Virus record (IMG/VR): IMGVR_UViG_3300031857_012982
Location: 1-64,000 of that record
DNA length: 64,000 bases
Reading direction: 5' to 3' (one strand)
DNA from: a virus
The translations under genes were made by a program, and so were the position numbers. Shown piece by piece: positions 29,257 through 37,163 of this stretch. Each line of letters begins with the position of its first letter. The stretch's first letter is position 1. The notes below the pieces were generated by a model that worked only from the letters and a program-made list of their open reading frames with translations, was not told the origin of the DNA and searched no databases.

Positions 29257-29929
29257 ATACAACGCAATGACAGAACAAGAAAATAACAAAAATACTCAGC
29301 AAGAGCAGAACAATAAAAAGCCACAGGATCATTCCGGCATTAAAATGGAAGGACATATTAAAATATGGGATCCTTCTACAGGTGAAGTTATTGTGGACAA
29401 AAGAAATGCTATTCATTATGAGAACATGAGCATAGCATTGGCTAACAGTCTTGCAAATAAGAGCACAGGATTCGTTCATGAAATGGCATTCGGTAACGGT
29501 GGAACCACAGTGGATCCCACAGGTATTATAACATATCTAACACCCAACACCACAGGAACCAATGCATCACTGTATAATCAAACCTATTACAAAGTTGTGG
29601 ATGATAATTCAGCTACCAACAAAGACACTACCAGAAACAAAATGGAGATTCGTCACACTGCGGGAAACAAATACACAGACATAGTGGTAACTTGCACACT
29701 GGATTACGGTGAACCCACAGGACAAGAAGCATTTGATAACACAACCAATTTTAATGGTGATTTCGTATTTGACGAGTTAGGATTAAAATCTTGGGAAGGC
29801 ACAGAAAATGGAACATCTAATAAATTATTGACTCATGTGATATTCCATCCTGTACAAAAAAGTTTAAACAGACTGATACAAATTGATTATACTTTAAGGA
29901 TACAATCGTTAACAACATTTACGGAATAA
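29243..29929 (+). CDS. Virion structural protein of unknown role
   Basis: A 228-residue protein. The ATG at 29243 is preceded by AGGAG with 9-base spacing and overlaps the giant gene by 14 bases; an in-frame ATG at 29267 has no ribosome binding site. The N-terminus is Gln/Asn/Lys-rich and low complexity. The body has KMEGHIKIWDPSTGEVIVDK, then FVHEMAFGNGGTTVDPTGI, typical of small T4-like marine phage tail proteins, and ends in alternating strands. No enzyme motif is present. It is co-transcribed with the fibre gene 5 bases downstream and may connect the giant protein to fibres; this is positional inference. Confidence 0.65.
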   Translation: MYLNKYNAMTEQENNKNTQQEQNNKKPQDHSGIKMEGHIKIWDPSTGEVIVDKRNAIHYENMSIALANSLANKSTGFVHEMAFGNGGTTVDPTGIITYLTPNTTGTNASLYNQTYYKVVDDNSATNKDTTRNKMEIRHTAGNKYTDIVVTCTLDYGEPTGQEAFDNTTNFNGDFVFDELGLKSWEGTENGTSNKLLTHVIFHPVQKSLNRLIQIDYTLRIQSLTTFTE

Positions 29930-29934
29930 AATAA

Positions 29935-31155
29935 ATGGCTTATACAGTTAACAAATCTAATACTGCAGCATCGCCCAATCAGTACACAGTACAAGATTCT
30001 ATTTTGAATACACAAACAGATCTAGAATTTGTGGGCAAAGGTTATGCTGGATACGGAGAAGTAATTGCAGAAAATTTTCTACACCTACTAGAAAACTTTT
30101 CTAACACTTCAGCTCCAGGAAAACCCATCAAAGGTCAGTTATGGTATGATGAATCATCTGCAAAAATAAAAGTTTACACAGGATCTTCGTTTCAACCAGT
30201 GGGTGGAGCAACCTATTCATCAGTGGCACCGGCAGGATTGAATGCAGGAGACCTTTGGATTGACAGCGACACGCAACAATTATTCTTTAATAATGGAGCT
30301 GCAAACGTACTGGTAGGACCACCAGCTTCTTCAGGAACAATAAACGGTTTCGTTTACAGCACCATATCAGACAGCAGTGACAATGAAAGAAACATCACTA
30401 GAGTTTTCAACAGTGATGTGCAGGTAGCCATAATCAGTGATACCAGCTTCACACCCAAAGTGGCAATATCAGGTTTCGCTACTATTACAAAAGGTATAAA
30501 TTTATCTACTGTTGTAACAGGATCAAAATTTACAGGCACAGCCACAAACTCAGATGCATTGGGAGGAGAAGCTGCTGGATCATATCTTAGAATTGACGGC
30601 GCAAGTACCAGCTCCACTACAAGATCTTTATCAATAATAAATGATGTAGGATTGACCATAGGAGCAGACAGTGATTTTAGAATATTGATAGATCCGCTAG
30701 GAGTTCACATGCAGAATAACACAGTGGACGAAGACATAATATTTAGAGTGAACGATGGTGGAGTCGTTACCACAGTAATGACACTAGATGGAACCACAGC
30801 TCGAGTAGGAATTGGAACCAGTTCTCCTACAACTAAATTAGATGTAGTAGGCACAGTGAATGCTACTGCCTTCACAGGACCTATCACCGGAACAGTAAAT
30901 TCTTCTGAAATTAATATTCTAGCTTCTGGTACATTGGTATTTGAAGGATCTTCGGATGATATCTATGAAACTACACTAACAGTGGCAGATCCCACAGCTG
31001 ACAGAACAATAACTTTACCAAATAGATCAGGCACAGTGATAACGTCAGGAGATTCAGGCACTGTAACTGCTGCAATGTTAGCCAGTACGGTAACTTTGCA
31101 AATATTAGATTCTACAGGAACGGTATTAAAAACCATCTACGGCGCGGGTGCTTAA
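29935..31155 (+). CDS. Tail fibre-like protein, paralogue 1
   Basis: A 406-residue protein and the first of three paralogues in this window (others at 37164 and 41162). The shared N-terminal ~130 residues read MAYTVNKSN, GKGYAGYGEVIAENFLHLLE, PIKGQLWYD, KVYTGSSFQPVGG and GDLWIDSDTQQLFF. This part probably attaches the protein to the virion. The C-terminal half differs from the other copies: DFRILIDPLG, VGIGTSSPTTKLDVVGTVNA and a final helical tip (MLASTVTLQILDSTGTVLK), a fibre-shaft style with likely trimerisation. Variable C-termini on a common base suggest different receptor specificities. Confidence 0.7.
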   Translation: MAYTVNKSNTAASPNQYTVQDSILNTQTDLEFVGKGYAGYGEVIAENFLHLLENFSNTSAPGKPIKGQLWYDESSAKIKVYTGSSFQPVGGATYSSVAPAGLNAGDLWIDSDTQQLFFNNGAANVLVGPPASSGTINGFVYSTISDSSDNERNITRVFNSDVQVAIISDTSFTPKVAISGFATITKGINLSTVVTGSKFTGTATNSDALGGEAAGSYLRIDGASTSSTTRSLSIINDVGLTIGADSDFRILIDPLGVHMQNNTVDEDIIFRVNDGGVVTTVMTLDGTTARVGIGTSSPTTKLDVVGTVNATAFTGPITGTVNSSEINILASGTLVFEGSSDDIYETTLTVADPTADRTITLPNRSGTVITSGDSGTVTAAMLASTVTLQILDSTGTVLKTIYGAGA

Positions 31156-31180
31156 TACTGTATGGAAAATATTGTATTAA

Positions 31181-31209
31181 TTGACAGCAATAACAAATAC
31201 ATTTATAAT
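31181..31209 (+). promoter_or_regulatory. Perfect-consensus sigma-70 promoter
   Basis: TTGACA (31181-31186), a 17-base spacer and TATAAT (31204-31209) match the bacterial housekeeping consensus at all twelve positions with ideal spacing. It lies in the 74-base gap between fibre paralogue 1 and the gene at 31230. Transcription would start near 31216, leaving a leader of about 14 bases. Confidence 0.8.
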
Positions 31210-31229
31210 ATTATAGAGAGACTATAAAA

Positions 31230-32207
31230 ATGGCAGTTCGTAAACCTTTATATTATGATAGCGGAAATCTAAGAGAGATGACCGATGAGCAGATAGCTCA
31301 AATCAAAGCTAGAATGTTCTGGTCATACGTGTCAAATCCTTCTGTGGCACTAACAGTGGTTAACTCAGGTGGCACTCTAGGCACTATAACAGATACTAGA
31401 TTACAAGCGGGAGCAGTCAGTACAAGTGCTTCTTCAACTCCAACAGAAGCAGAGACGGCTGAACCCAGCATAGTGAATGTGGCAATTGCTAGAATACAAC
31501 AGACCATAGCATCAGATCCAAATCCTGCTACCACGCCCACACAATACCCTGCCTACTACACAGCAGATGGCAACGTTAGAGCAATGAATCTACAGGACAT
31601 GTATGATACTTTTGCTATAGAAGTTTTCGACGGTGGATGGACGGCTGCAGATGGATCCACAGTATTTCCTTCATTGCTTGCTGCAGAAATATACACCATA
31701 CATACAACCACTTCCTTAACAGGTTACACAGCAGTGCCAGGACCAGATGGCAGCACCATAATACCGATATTCTCAGACACTCGAGCTGATGTAGCAGCTT
31801 ATGATGCAGGAAACATACCTGAAGATCAAGACCAACCAACCACCATACAAGATTATTATTTGTTAAAAAAAGATATTCCTGCTCTACCTGCTCTGCCTTC
31901 AATGGTTAGAGTCAATACTGACGGCAACGTGGTTGCCATGACAGGTGCAGCCATAGACACTGCTATAGGAGCAGCAATTAGATATTTGATACAGGCTGAA
32001 ACAGGATATAAAATACGTTACGAGTATGGAGTGAATGGGTCAGGCACAGGTACACCAGTTGGGTCGGCCATGACTGACAGTCGTTTGGATGGTTCAGGCA
32101 ATTATCAAACTCTATATGTTGGAGCAGATGATTACAGAGCTCAAGAATTTCCTGATGGTTCTCAACAGGTAATCAATGTATACACTTTAAAAGCAAGAGT
32201 GGATTAA
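31230..32207 (+). CDS. Virion structural protein (T4-like marine phage family)
   Basis: A 325-residue protein starting MAVRKPLYYDSGNLREMTDE, an N-terminus I associate with a conserved structural protein of T4-like cyanophages and pelagiphages. The rest is Ala/Thr-rich with ADGSTVFPS and PDGSTIIP motifs like those in the giant protein, and it ends in strand-rich sequence (QVINVYTLKARVD). No enzymatic motif is seen. It follows a perfect sigma-70 promoter rather than a late promoter, which is odd for a virion gene. Its stop overlaps the next start (TAATG). Confidence 0.65.
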   Translation: MAVRKPLYYDSGNLREMTDEQIAQIKARMFWSYVSNPSVALTVVNSGGTLGTITDTRLQAGAVSTSASSTPTEAETAEPSIVNVAIARIQQTIASDPNPATTPTQYPAYYTADGNVRAMNLQDMYDTFAIEVFDGGWTAADGSTVFPSLLAAEIYTIHTTTSLTGYTAVPGPDGSTIIPIFSDTRADVAAYDAGNIPEDQDQPTTIQDYYLLKKDIPALPALPSMVRVNTDGNVVAMTGAAIDTAIGAAIRYLIQAETGYKIRYEYGVNGSGTGTPVGSAMTDSRLDGSGNYQTLYVGADDYRAQEFPDGSQQVINVYTLKARVD

Positions 32208-32695
32208 TGAATTTAGATAAAGGAAAGTTTATTAATGCAGTATTTGCCAGCAGCAAAAAGAAATTAATTCTAGCAATTTGGCAAGACATCGAAACCAAAC
32301 AACAGCACGAAATAGCAATAGAAACAGATCTTAACAATAAAATGTATGTTAAATTATTAGAAACTTTCACCACAGACGAGATTTCTACAATGACAGATCA
32401 AAAACGCAAACATGCAGCAAAAAGTTGGGAATTAATAGTGAAAGATATTGCTGAAAAATATGGTTTAATATATGATCCTTCAGCAACTAATCCTCAAGAC
32501 AAATTGGTTATAGATCATTTATTCAATCCTCCAGAGGGAGAAGCAGGTATGGAATTATTATTCAATACTAAATTAAAAATATTTGATCTTCCACAAGTAA
32601 CTCAATCCACTAATTCTGAATTAAAGAAAAAACTTAGAGAAGCAAAAACTCCTTTAGAATCTCTATATATTGCCGGAAAATTTCTATACGAATAG
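32207..32695 (+). CDS. Conserved hypothetical protein
   Basis: A 162-residue, Lys-rich, largely helical protein that I cannot assign. Features: a strand-rich start (KLILAIWQDIETKQQHEIAI), an internal ETFTTDEISTMTDQKRKHAA helix and a C-terminal KKLREAKTPLESLYIAGKF helix. It is coupled to the upstream virion gene by TAATG, so it may be an assembly factor or minor virion protein. Its 3' end overlaps the convergent glycosyltransferase gene by 12 bases, marking the boundary of the minus-strand module. Confidence 0.6.
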   Translation: MNLDKGKFINAVFASSKKKLILAIWQDIETKQQHEIAIETDLNNKMYVKLLETFTTDEISTMTDQKRKHAAKSWELIVKDIAEKYGLIYDPSATNPQDKLVIDHLFNPPEGEAGMELLFNTKLKIFDLPQVTQSTNSELKKKLREAKTPLESLYIAGKFLYE

Positions 32696-33382
32696 ATTAT
32701 ATTTTGCCCAATCATGAGGATGATTATCCATGTGGGTAAAATGAACAAATTTAATTTCAGGATAAAATTCATTGCCTAAGAACATATAAGGATTACCGGT
32801 TACTTCGTTATAGCGACGATTTAACATAGTTAATGTATGACGTGCAAAATGTCTTTCTCGAGCTTCCATTCTACAGAACCATGCTTTCGGCAGTGTTACT
32901 AGTTTTAATTGTTCTCTCACAGAATCTTCTATAAAATGCTGTTCGCCATTAACTGGTCCAGATGTATAACCTTCTTCGATATATTTCTTTTGCCAATGTA
33001 TAGGGTCTTTTATAAACTTTTTATAAATGTAATGACAATCACGAGGATAGTATTTGTAGAATCCACCATTGATAGTAAATCTTTCTTTTTCTTCACCTTT
33101 AAGATCTCTCCACCAACCGGGTGCAGCTAAGAATTCTCCAGGCTGTATGGGATATTCAAATATTTTTTTATAATCATTGATTAATAGTATATCAATATCT
33201 ATGACACAAATAGGTTCATCTTGTTCCAGAGTCATGCCATACATTTTGTTCCATTGTAATTTAATGTTGTCAGACATAGGAGATCTGATCCAATGAAACT
33301 CATATTCGGGTAATTTAGATTCCAAATATTTCTCATATTCAGGTCCGTATCTATCACCAATTCTAACTGCTATTATTTTCAT
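32684..33382 (-). CDS. Glycosyltransferase-like protein (GT8-like, DxD)
   Basis: A 232-residue protein beginning MKIIAVRIGDRYGPEYEKYL, with D62-I-D64 in CVIDIDILLIND, the sugar-nucleotide/metal DxD of GT-A glycosyltransferases. Later INGGFYKYYP and a C-terminal HFTHMDNHPHDW give the His-rich end often seen in such phage enzymes. It is related to the gene at 34563 (same start pattern MxIxxVxxGDxYxxEY and DxD), so the module holds two copies of one family. Donor and acceptor are unknown. It is last in a five-gene minus-strand unit, coupled to the methyltransferase gene by TAATG. Confidence 0.7.
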   Translation of the reverse strand: MKIIAVRIGDRYGPEYEKYLESKLPEYEFHWIRSPMSDNIKLQWNKMYGMTLEQDEPICVIDIDILLINDYKKIFEYPIQPGEFLAAPGWWRDLKGEEKERFTINGGFYKYYPRDCHYIYKKFIKDPIHWQKKYIEEGYTSGPVNGEQHFIEDSVREQLKLVTLPKAWFCRMEARERHFARHTLTMLNRRYNEVTGNPYMFLGNEFYPEIKFVHFTHMDNHPHDWAKYNLFV

Positions 33383-34563
33383 TATATTTTTTTGATAGCC
33401 ATTTGATTATTTTTTGGTAAATTTAATATCTCTATGTTTTTAGAATATTTTTTTAAGAAATTGTCCACAGCAGGTTTAGGAGTTAAGTTAATATCTTCGT
33501 TGATTTCATTAGTATTAAAATTTTTAGATTGCCAACCATGTGCATCATCAATTAAGATTATTCCGTTTGTTGATAACATGTTATAACTTAATTCGAGATC
33601 ATTACTCACAGTGTTTGATCGATGATCACCATCGATGTAAACAAAATCAAACTGTCTTTTAATTTCAATCATATGATTTAATGTTTCTAAGGATGAAAGT
33701 TTGTGGAAACATATATTTTTTTTATTTTTGCATATAGATAAATTGTTTCGCCAATTTTTTTCTACTTGATCAAAGTAATTCTGTTCAAGATCATAGACCG
33801 AGCTATTAAATGGATCTATTGTGTCTATTTTTAAATCAGCATAGTGATCTGCCAACCAAAGTGTATATCTTCCTTCAAATGTACCTATTTCTAAAACGTT
33901 CTTAGGAAGTCCGTGATTTTTAAAAAGATATTTGGTATTTTCTATCGCTGATTTGGTCCAATCTGTGTTAAAAACATATTGATTAAATTTAGCAACATAT
34001 TCTTGTATGGACATTCTTGGTCTGTCAAAGTTTTTTATATCACCTCTGTAATAAATGTATCTCCAGCTGTAAGGGTCTTCAGGTCTTTTCCCTACCAAAT
34101 ACAGCATAGGATCATCATTTATCCATCCAGACTGTTTAGGGAATAAAGTTTTAGATATGTTTTCTCCTGGATTTCTAGAGATAAAATAAAAATCATATTT
34201 TTTCATTTCTTTGCAATCATTATTGAAAAGTATATTTGAAGCATCAAGATAAATTTTTTTTAGTAACCACCATGGTGTGAGTTTGGAGTATTTTGGGTTT
34301 GCAAAAAATTTAGTGCAACATCTTATTACATTCTCTTTGTATTTGCCACCATTAACTGCAGTGCATGAATAAGCTGGTTCCCCATTGATAATAGCACACA
34401 TAAAATATTCATCATCATTGGATCGAATAGCTTTGTCTGCTTTTTTTTGTTTAGCGATGTGTTGCAGATATTCAAACTCGTTATATAATTGATCTCCAAC
34501 CATGTATGTTACGTCAAATTTTAAGTTATTTTTTTCAATTTGATAATTCTGTTCAAAATACAT
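33382..34563 (-). CDS. Two-part protein with C-terminal class I SAM methyltransferase
   Basis: A 393-residue protein. I place the start at 34563, where TAATG couples it to the upstream stop; a second possible ATG lies 12 bases earlier. Residues about 205-393 are a Methyltransf_24-type Rossmann domain: NVLEIGTFEGRYTLWL (motif I, 223-237), IDTIDPF, FVYIDGDHRSNTVSND and IILIDDAHGW. Residues 1-200 are a separate domain I do not recognise, with paired Cys (RCC, about 81-83) and an aromatic-rich PEDPYSWRYIYYRGDIKNFD end. Neighbours are two glycosyltransferases, so O- or N-methylation of a glycan is plausible but unproven. Confidence 0.75.
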   Translation of the reverse strand: MYFEQNYQIEKNNLKFDVTYMVGDQLYNEFEYLQHIAKQKKADKAIRSNDDEYFMCAIINGEPAYSCTAVNGGKYKENVIRCCTKFFANPKYSKLTPWWLLKKIYLDASNILFNNDCKEMKKYDFYFISRNPGENISKTLFPKQSGWINDDPMLYLVGKRPEDPYSWRYIYYRGDIKNFDRPRMSIQEYVAKFNQYVFNTDWTKSAIENTKYLFKNHGLPKNVLEIGTFEGRYTLWLADHYADLKIDTIDPFNSSVYDLEQNYFDQVEKNWRNNLSICKNKKNICFHKLSSLETLNHMIEIKRQFDFVYIDGDHRSNTVSNDLELSYNMLSTNGIILIDDAHGWQSKNFNTNEINEDINLTPKPAVDNFLKKYSKNIEILNLPKNNQMAIKKI

Positions 34564-35231
34564 TATTCTACCCAATAGTCTTTAATCCAAGAATTAATTT
34601 CTTGCTGTTTGCTGCCATGATTCAATATACATACCTCATACTCTTTTCTCAATTTCTCAGGAGTGGTATCTTTGCCAAATCTAACACCTTGCCAATAAGA
34701 ATAAGCAATGGAGGTAGGCAATAAGTCTACCTGCACAGGTTCATTGAAAAGATATCTGTCTATACCTTGATATTTGAACAATATCATGTCTTTATTTTTT
34801 TGAAAATAATCGTGTACTTCTAAACCTTGATTATCTTGCCATTTCATTATAGAGGAGTTATACAATGTTGGAAATTTTTCTGTAGCTCTGGGAGAAACAT
34901 ACCCTTCTTTCCATTGTGAATATAAAACAGATAGTGTTCTTGTTTTTACTGAGAACAAACGTTCTAAGGGATTGAGTATTAATACATCAAGATCAAATAG
35001 TATATTTTCTCCTTGATTGAATAATTTTAAAAGATCTAACTTTAACCACCAATGTGTAAGATCAGTTTTAATTTTTACAATGTTAACTTCTTTTCTAATA
35101 TCCGTAGAATTTTCAGTGTAACAATAGAAATTAAATGGTTCTCCATGAGAATTTTTTAATACCATGGAATACAACCTATTCACGTATTCAGCAGAATACT
35201 TGTCTCCCCATTTCACGCACACTATATTCAT
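34563..35231 (-). CDS. Glycosyltransferase-like protein (GT8-like, DxD)
   Basis: A 222-residue protein with start MNIVCVKWGDKYSAEYVNRL and a D80-L-D82 motif in ILFDLDVLILNPL, preceded by WWLKLDLLKLFNQGENI, the usual helix before the DxD of GT8-like enzymes. A late CILNHGSKQQEINSW segment supplies the C-terminal His. It is a paralogue of the gene at 32684. The acceptor is unknown; in this position it most likely works with the downstream methyltransferase. A 25-base gap separates it from the PP-loop gene. Confidence 0.75.
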   Translation of the reverse strand: MNIVCVKWGDKYSAEYVNRLYSMVLKNSHGEPFNFYCYTENSTDIRKEVNIVKIKTDLTHWWLKLDLLKLFNQGENILFDLDVLILNPLERLFSVKTRTLSVLYSQWKEGYVSPRATEKFPTLYNSSIMKWQDNQGLEVHDYFQKNKDMILFKYQGIDRYLFNEPVQVDLLPTSIAYSYWQGVRFGKDTTPEKLRKEYEVCILNHGSKQQEINSWIKDYWVE

Positions 35232-35256
35232 GAATATATTATAGCAGTTTGATTAA

Positions 35257-36051
35257 TTAATTAAAAGAATATTTTGTTATATCGCTAATTTTTGCTTGAG
35301 AAAATGCTTTTTTTCTTTCTTGGCAATTTCTACAATTACCACAATGATCTTCATTTTCTGAAACATCACAAGATTTTGTTTGGTATAACTCATTTAATAA
35401 ATTCATTTTATCATATAACTGTATGATTTCCATGTCATTTAAATTGCGAAATGGCCGAACCATAGAATAAAAACTTTTTTGTAGCTCATTGAATTCTACC
35501 ATGCTGTTTGTAAAAGGTATAGGAAGATTAAAATTCTCTATGGCATAATTTAATGTTTCGTATTTTTTTGCATTGTCTTTGACATATACAGGTAATTGTC
35601 CTCGAGTAATTAATCCTTTGCTCCATCCACTCTCCGTCAGCATCTCCATGGTTTCTTCGTGTATCTTGCTGTATCCTGCAATGCTATATTTTACGGAAGG
35701 AAATCTATTTAAAATTTTTTTACTTTGTTCTAGATGCATTTGTTTATGTATAGTGAATGATTCATTGCCAATTTCAAACTTGTGTATACCACCTAATCTT
35801 TTGAAGCTATCCTCATGATTTTTTTTACTATATAATTTTTTAGAATTATTTTTAAAATTTCCATATGCGTCCATAGATATAAATCCAAATATTATATTTT
35901 TAATGCCATAAAGCTCTTTAGCAATCAAAGCCACTAGAGTAGATTTTATACCTCCACTGAACAGGACTACTATTTTGTCCTCAGTATTGATTTGTGGGAA
36001 CTCTGCAAGATCAAATATCTTTTTATTTTTTAATTTATAAGAACTATCCAT
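35257..36051 (-). CDS. QueC-like PP-loop ATPase with four-Cys zinc site
   Basis: A 264-residue protein. I use the ATG at 36051, which overlaps the upstream stop by 8 bases; a longer frame would start at 36117. The PP-loop reads VVLFSGGIKSTLVAL (32-38), and the C-terminus has C228-x8-C237-x2-C240-x2-C243 followed by ERKKAF, the zinc-site spacing of 7-cyano-7-deazaguanine synthase QueC. The PP-loop Asp of SGGxDS is replaced by Lys, so chemistry may differ. No QueD, QueE or DNA transglycosylase is visible in the window, so a deazaguanine pathway is not supported here. An adenylating or amide-forming role on a module product is an alternative. Confidence 0.6.
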   Translation of the reverse strand: MDSSYKLKNKKIFDLAEFPQINTEDKIVVLFSGGIKSTLVALIAKELYGIKNIIFGFISMDAYGNFKNNSKKLYSKKNHEDSFKRLGGIHKFEIGNESFTIHKQMHLEQSKKILNRFPSVKYSIAGYSKIHEETMEMLTESGWSKGLITRGQLPVYVKDNAKKYETLNYAIENFNLPIPFTNSMVEFNELQKSFYSMVRPFRNLNDMEIIQLYDKMNLLNELYQTKSCDVSENEDHCGNCRNCQERKKAFSQAKISDITKYSFN

Positions 36052-37060
36052 TGTCAACTTTCTCTTCAGTGTGATGCCACAGTGTTTTTTGTGGTATCTT
36101 CTTTCCTTTTGATTCAATTACGTGAACCTGTGATCCTGTGCATCTCTGATGACATATAGATCCTAAATCTTCGTACATTGTTTTTAACCAATCATTGAAC
36201 ACTTCATCATTTAATATTTCAAAAATGCCTCTATGATGCAATGATATAGTGTATTTATCTTTGTGTATTTTCCAATTATTTGATTTGTAAAATTTTGATG
36301 CAGTCCAACAGCAAGGGAATAATCTACCCCATGAATCCACATAAATCTCTTTTCTGTGTTTGTGAAGACAGATCAGTGGTCCTCGGTGTTGCATGTGTTC
36401 TATATTAAATCTATCTGCTGTGGGAGGATAGATTGATTTCTTTTTATTGTTTTTATCTTCATATAAAAAGGGTTTTTTAAAATCTTTAAATCGAGCAGAT
36501 ATTTTTAAAACAAAATCAGAGAAGCCCATTTCTTTAGCGATATTTTCAGCTTCTTCCACTTGATGTTCATTATGAAAAAAAGGTATAAAAAACCATTTGG
36601 CATTAGCACCGGTGCTTATGAATGCTCGAGCATTATCCATTAGTTTATTCCATTTTACTCCTATACGATATAGATGATTGGTATCTTCTAATCCATCGAT
36701 GTGAAATTCCACAAAAGATTTAGGAGTTTTTTTATAAATTTCTCCCAGCTCTTGCCAAAATTCTGTAGTTCTTATACCTCCATTAGTGCTGAGTGTTATC
36801 AATATATCGGGATTAGATTCTAGAACGTATCGATGTATCTTTAAGAGATCTGTTGCCACTGCTGGATCACCAAAATTGCCACAAAATTTAATTTTTTTTA
36901 ATTGAGCAATAAAATCTGATGAAAAGAATTTTTTAAAATCATTGAATGAAATCTCCGACTGATTATCCAGTATAATAGGGTTATTGGTTCTAGAACACAT
37001 AGGACATTTAGCGTTGCAACGGCTGGTTAATTCTATGTGTACTGAGTCTATTTTATCCAT
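36044..37060 (-). CDS. Radical SAM protein with C-terminal SPASM-type domain
   Basis: A 338-residue protein starting MDKIDSVHIELTSRCNAKCP. I chose the ATG at 37060 because the -10 box lies six bases before it; an ATG 15 bases upstream is also in frame. The [4Fe-4S]-binding C15-x3-C19-x2-C22 motif is intact, followed by FCGNFGDPAV (in place of GGEP) and LSTNGG. The C-terminus carries cysteines typical of an auxiliary-cluster SPASM domain (LICLHKH, LFPCCW and ICHQRC). Such enzymes do radical chemistry on peptides, sugars or cofactors. It opens the minus-strand module with the PP-loop, methyltransferase and glycosyltransferases. Its domain order is the reverse of the five radical SAM proteins at 46.9-54.0 kb. 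Confidence 0.85.
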   Translation of the reverse strand: MDKIDSVHIELTSRCNAKCPMCSRTNNPIILDNQSEISFNDFKKFFSSDFIAQLKKIKFCGNFGDPAVATDLLKIHRYVLESNPDILITLSTNGGIRTTEFWQELGEIYKKTPKSFVEFHIDGLEDTNHLYRIGVKWNKLMDNARAFISTGANAKWFFIPFFHNEHQVEEAENIAKEMGFSDFVLKISARFKDFKKPFLYEDKNNKKKSIYPPTADRFNIEHMQHRGPLICLHKHRKEIYVDSWGRLFPCCWTASKFYKSNNWKIHKDKYTISLHHRGIFEILNDEVFNDWLKTMYEDLGSICHQRCTGSQVHVIESKGKKIPQKTLWHHTEEKVDNG

Positions 37061-37066
37061 GCTTAT

Positions 37067-37095
37067 ATTATACATTTATATATGGACAACAGCAA
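37067..37095 (-). promoter_or_regulatory. Sigma-70-like promoter for the minus-strand module
   Basis: On the minus strand TTGCTG (37095-37090), a 17-base spacer and a perfect TATAAT (37072-37067) lie directly before the radical SAM gene. Only six bases separate the -10 box from the ATG at 37060, so the transcript may start at or next to the start codon. A TATAAATG late-like octamer (37081-37074) overlaps the spacer. Confidence 0.5.
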
Positions 37096-37163
37096 GGGTC
37101 TATTGGACTAATATGCTCATATAAACTAAAAGACCCAATCTACGGAAAGACAATAAATACGGT

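Noticed and set aside
29252-29259. AATAAATA as a late promoter before the gene at 29243/29267
   Set aside because: Its start point would fall at or after the start codons, and the ATG at 29243 has its own AGGAG ribosome binding site within the giant gene's transcript.
35257-36051. Deazaguanine DNA modification system
   Set aside because: Only a QueC-like gene with a changed PP-loop is present; no QueD, QueE or transglycosylase gene is visible in the window.
37096-37136. GGGTCT...AGACCC hairpin in the divergent gap
   Set aside because: A six-base stem with a 29-base loop and no T-run; not convincing as a terminator or RNA gene.
37152-37159. AATAAATA as a late promoter for fibre paralogue 2
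   Set aside because: Only four bases separate it from the ATG at 37164, so transcription would begin inside the gene and no later in-frame start is near.
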